Shown piece after piece: positions 19,117 to 22,647 of a stretch of 22,647 bases of DNA. Position 1 is the first letter of the stretch. Every line of letters begins with the position of its first letter. This DNA comes from Didymodactylos carnosus (taxonomy: Eukaryota; Rotifera; Eurotatoria; Philodinida; Philodinidae), in NCBI GenBank assembly GCA_905250885.1, contig CAJNOQ010002791.1, positions 1 through 22,647 on the forward strand. Reading direction: 5' to 3'. A program made the position numbers and the translations under genes. The notes beneath the pieces were generated by a model. The model ran no database searches and had not been told where the DNA came from. It saw nothing but the letters and a program-made list of their open reading frames with translations.

Positions 19117-19493
19117 ACATCGAACAAGAACAGTCTTAAAAGAAGGCTGAGCAGAATCAAAGCACTATTAAAATTACGAAAAAATAAAAATTATTTACCA
19201 GAAAAGTTTCATGATGATCTTCTTCGTGCTAATCATTGGATACCAGAAGCTGTTCCTATTGATATCGATAACGTGAAAACAACCAATGGACAACTTGTAT
19301 GTTCAGTAAAAATGAAACATTGACAGCACTGGAAATTCGTTCATATTTTTCACGGTTATGTTCTTTGCAAATCAAACAACCAACACAATCTTCGGCCGGT
19401 GATGAAAATGAGGAAGAAAACAATGAAGGAGTTTATAAAGACGATATGGCAACTGAAGAAATTCTCAGCAAAAAGAGTTACAAAATTATTTAA
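19117..19493 (+). pseudogene. Frameshifted fragment of an unknown gene
   Basis: A frame from 19117 to the stop at 19321 contains RRLSRIKALLKLRKNKNYLP and HDDLLRANHWIPEAVPIDID. A second frame, 19299-19493, continues with FSKNETLTALEIRSYFSRL and an acidic tail. The break is near 19290-19300, in the string CTTGTATGTTCAG. The composition is protein-like throughout and the two parts read as one protein, so a single-base change or a tiny intron may separate them. I do not recognise the family. The start is unknown and the 3' end is a plain stop. The ambiguity over frameshift versus splice site keeps open that it is a living exon. Confidence 0.4.
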
Positions 19494-19881
19494 ATGATCA
19501 AGCGGCGTATACAAAACAAAAACACCCTGTGCGCGATGATTTACAGCAAAACAAAACAAAACGATAGCCCTCCATATTACGAAAACCATCGAACGATATT
19601 CACATAAGACGCGAACATTCCAATTAACTTTTATTTTCCTCTTATCGTTTTTCTAGTAGCTCTTTTTGAATTAATATCAGTACAACCCAGATTAGGTACG
19701 CACCGGTTTCGGTTAACCGGCAACGAAGAAACCGATATTCAATCTAAACGGACACCAAAAAAATCCCAAACATTTTTGTTTAAGGTTTAAATGATATAAA
19801 GAGTTAGCGCATAATATCTATTTACTAATGTCAAGGATTTTCCTTAAGAACGGAAACAGTTTGAAACGTAGCAAGGAATAG

Positions 19882-19960
19882 TGATGGAAGGCTGACATTT
19901 TCTGTGATTATAATTGACATCTGGCACTATCATAGAAAAAATTCTCAGCCTTTCATACCG
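19882..19960. repeat. Small foldback repeat
   Basis: The left arm (around 19882-19908, GGAAGGCTGACATTTTCTGT) pairs with the right arm (around 19928-19960), whose complement reads GAAAGGCTGAGAATTTTTTC. Identity is roughly 75-80% and the spacer is about 20 bp. It is probably a remnant miniature element. Confidence 0.45.
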
Positions 19961-20049
19961 TGTTTTGACTAAGTTATAGAATTTTTAATAATTTATGTTA
20001 TGCGCTGTATGGGCAAAATAAAAAACTTCATAACTTTTCATAGAAGCAA

Positions 20050-20165
20050 TAAGAACCCAAATCCTTTTAGACTTTTTACTAGGACACTAGGAAATAATTA
20101 CTGGCAAAAGATCGCTGAATACGGCAATGGACATCTCGAGAGGTACCCTCATAAGTCTGAATTAA
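20050..20165 (+). repeat. Diverged interspersed repeat, copy 2
   Basis: This is the second copy of the repeat at 25-155, same orientation. Here the frame is open across the homologous part, in a 62-codon frame (20000-20188) containing NPNPFRLFTRTLG and EYGNGHLERYPHKS. The conserved peptide between diverged copies hints that the ancestral unit was coding. The family is not recognised. Confidence 0.5.
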
Positions 20166-20421
20166 CTGGTAATGGCGATCTAGATTAATATACATTGATG
20201 TGAGAGAGGATAAGACATCTACGAATGCTATTAACTTTCTCTTGCAACCATCTTCAAAGGTGTTGTGAAAACTTTGCTTTTGCTGCAAAGCAAGTTGACG
20301 CGAAAACTTCTCTACTCCTTCGAAGTGACCAGGACGTCATATCAGCAGCCCGGTATATAATAATATTCACATATTTATAGACACCTATGTGCACCGCTTC
20401 TTCATTTCAGCGATACGGAAC

Positions 20422-20497
20422 GGTAGGAGTACAGGATGGAAGGAATACAGGATGGAGCAATTCAGGAGTACAGGATGGAAGGAATTCAGCATGGTAG
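20422..20497 (+). repeat. 16-bp minisatellite, left array (about 4 units)
   Basis: The units are GGTAGGAGTACAGGAT, GGAAGGAATACAGGAT, a unit expanded by GGAGCAATTCA, then GGAAGGAATTCAGCAT. It is the inverted counterpart of the array that ends the window. The expanded unit with GGAGCAATTCAGGA occurs in both arrays, so they share a common origin. Confidence 0.8.
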
Positions 20498-22451
20498 CAC
20501 TCTCGTTTTCTCATAAAAAACACGTAAATGTGATGGTTCGTTTTCTGTAATGTGGTAGGGGATTCAAAGCGCATCAGTACACAGGCGGAATTGTATCTTC
20601 AGGAACGTTGACGACTAAAAGTTCTTTTCTGACGGAAAAGTATAGAGATATACGGTTTGATAGCTTTTTTTATACGGCATATTTTAAGTACCATAAAATA
20701 GTTCAGATGGGGAATGAAACTGGCTCTTTGATAATACAACACATAAAAGGCCCTTTAAGAGAAACGGATCGTATTTTGAGTTCGTGCAGCGTTCTTCTGT
20801 TCTGTTTTATTTTCACTCTCTTGTCATATATATCCACATGTTTGTTGTACATAATTATGATTTTACACTTGAAAAAGAATTCGAAACCGGTCGTGTAAGC
20901 TTTTTATGACTGTTTGGTTGCTCTTGTTATACCCACTATATGAGGATATAATAAAATGTACAAGAAAAAGTTGGGTTTCTCTGGCACACACATCAACTAA
21001 CATCTTGGTACTTTTTTGGCTCAAACCGCGGCAAAATTAAAGAATTCTTGATTCATCATCAGTTTGGAAGCGGTTCTTCGCGGAAGGCTGTGCTACGATC
21101 ATTCACCGAAGTATAGGGTTGCGAGAAAACTGTATCCCGTTGTCTAACGTACTGAAAACAATAATAAAAATTCATGCGGGATCCCGCAGGGTTTTACGCA
21201 GGAGCTCTGTGGGTTGTGTCTGTAAAACTGTCCGGCGATGTTTATTAGCTTTACGCAGGACTTTTATTCTTCAGCACCAACAGAACCCTGCATAGTCCAT
21301 ATAGAATTAGCGTGGAAAAATCCTGCGTGGATAAGAATTTAATATGCACAACTCTAGGCTTTCTGCGGAGAGTCCGACAGAATTTTATTCTGAAAGAAAA
21401 ACGCTTCTTTCATCGTATTGGAAACACGTGTTTAAAATGAGATGAGAGATGCCTTTTCCAATGTTTGAAATCATGCTACGGTGAACTGAATTAAAATATT
21501 TTACTTATATTGAATCGGAACAACTAAAAAAAAAGTTTTATTTTTTTATAAATGAAAATGAGACTATCTTTGTGCGCCCCCGAATTTGCCCGAATGTTGC
21601 TAGAGAACGTTTCAAAATACATTCCGCTCGTAATAATGGACACGTTAATAATAAATAATTTCTTGCTTTTTATTATGAAAGTAAAGATTTATACGAAAAG
21701 AAGTTGAATACTGGAAACTGTGATAAAACAAAAGAAGTTCGTCTGACGCCCTTTGTTGATCTGCCGATCAACAAACAGCATTAGGACAGATACTACAGTA
21801 CTTAAAATGTCAATTACTATACATGTTTTCCGCAAAATCTATATAAAATATCCCATTGGAACTTTTGCCAATAATTAGAAATTAATGCGAACACATTTAA
21901 AAAAGTTTCACATTAACTTAGTGTGCATTAATTTTTTTCCGATTAAAACTCAATTCAAATCAATTGAATATTAAACAGTTCGAACTAGTTTATCAAGCTA
22001 ATTCAATCTGAATTGATTTTTAATTGGACTTTCTTAACTGTGAAAACTTTCTATTAATAATATAAAACTTATCGTGCACTTCATTAAACGAGATCAAATG
22101 TTCGCTGGTTACCCACTCTCATGCAGCACCTCCCCCTTCCGCCATCCTGAATGTTCAGGTAGACCTAACTTCAGTTACGCAACGCCGTTGCCTTTCCGGT
22201 CCTTTTAGTGCTCTGTACCGACCGTTCCTGTGTTACTGTCAGTTTTCTACAAGTCCGCATTGTCATCCTCATATTGCCACTCAGGAAAACGTATGGGTAG
22301 GTTCGTGTAGGTATCAGTAGGTACGAGCAGGAATGGGTATGCATGGGCAGATAATATATCAATTTTCGATTACAGCAACGTAATAAACATCGATATTGCG
22401 GCAACGCCAAACTATCCATCCTGTGATATTCCTGCATTCTTAAATTCCTGC
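20498..22451. other. Interior between inverted minisatellite arrays
   Basis: About 2 kb without a supported gene. A 97-codon frame at 20608-20898 contains one hydrophobic stretch (SVLLFCFIFTLLSYI...) but has no ATG at its start and no family match. Around 21177-21380 there is a richer patch with GCGGGATCCCGC and repeated ACGCAGGA/TCCTGCGT words. From 22081 to 22350 the base composition is higher in G+C. No transposase or polymerase motif was seen. Confidence 0.4.
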
Positions 22452-22647
22452 GACCCTGTAGTCCTACCATCCTGTATTCCTATCATCCTGTAGTCCTACC
22501 ATCCTGTATTCTTATCATCCTGCAGTCCTTCCATCCTGTATTCTTATCATCCTGTAGTCCTTCCATCCTGTATTCCTATTACCCTGTAGTCCTACCATCC
22601 TGTATTCTTATCATCCTGTAGTCCTGAATTGCTCCATCCTGTATTCC
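22452..22647 (-). repeat. 16-bp minisatellite, right array with 32-bp higher-order unit
   Basis: From 22468 the units read CATCCTGTATTCCTAT and CATCCTGTAGTCCTAC in strict alternation (TATTC/TAGTC), giving a 32-bp dimer, for about 11 units to the window edge. Less regular units precede it from 22417. The last units contain CCTGAATTGCTCCATCCTG, the reverse complement of the odd unit in the left array. The array may continue beyond the window. Confidence 0.9.

Noticed and set aside
20608-20898. 97-codon frame with a hydrophobic segment, possible small membrane protein
   Set aside because: It starts at TTG, not ATG, the hydrophobic run is of the Phe/Leu/Ile kind that AT-rich DNA produces by chance, and no family is recognisable.
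1-22647. CRISPR arrays, bacterial operons, phage or plasmid genes
   Set aside because: No evenly spaced repeat-spacer structure or ribosome-binding-site gene strings; the intact genes are spliced animal-type genes.

Overview
The window is animal nuclear DNA: AT-rich (by eye about one third G+C), with spliceosomal introns that are mostly 50-65 bp (GT...AG plus one GC...AG), two convergent intron-containing genes and many short non-autonomous transposable elements. Compact introns, very small exons, Rab-type GTPase remnants and a tail of old mobile elements fit a small invertebrate such as a bdelloid rotifer. That assignment is inference and not firm; nothing here is bacterial or viral.

Layout. 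1-4300: no confident gene. It holds one diverged interspersed repeat (25-155), a 379-bp hAT-like miniature element with an 8-bp target duplication (420-798), a hairpin and a foldback near 1.1-1.3 kb, and one unexplained 98-codon reading frame on the minus strand (2306-2602). 4314-13118 (+): a 16-exon gene for a RASEF/Rab45-type protein (two EF-hands, a long coiled coil, a C-terminal Rab GTPase and a CC-type prenylation tail). It has two very large introns, of 3.4 and 2.2 kb. 13580-14963 (-): a 7-exon calmodulin-like gene with four intact EF-hands, facing the RASEF gene tail to tail, 461 bp apart.

15.5-22.6 kb is accessory DNA. It contains a decayed RNase H/C-terminal fragment of a non-LTR retrotransposon (minus strand), a 34-bp palindrome at its edge, two interleaved inverted-repeat pairs (A/A' older, B/B' nearly identical), a 333-bp hAT-like element full of ACCGGT motifs, and a Rab-like pseudogene split by a 533-bp hAT-like miniature element with a perfect 8-bp target duplication. 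A frameshifted unknown gene fragment follows. The window ends in what looks like a composite element of at least 2.2 kb whose two ends are inverted arrays of one 16-bp minisatellite; its right end lies at or beyond the window edge.

Working together: both intact genes encode calcium-responsive EF-hand proteins, one a large membrane-trafficking GTPase and the other a calmodulin-type sensor. A functional link between them is not shown by the sequence. The most unusual features are the interleaved inverted repeats, the minisatellite-ended element, and the splicing of the RASEF gene: a GC-AG intron next to a 13-nt microexon inside the WDTAGQE motif, and a possible symmetrical cassette exon.
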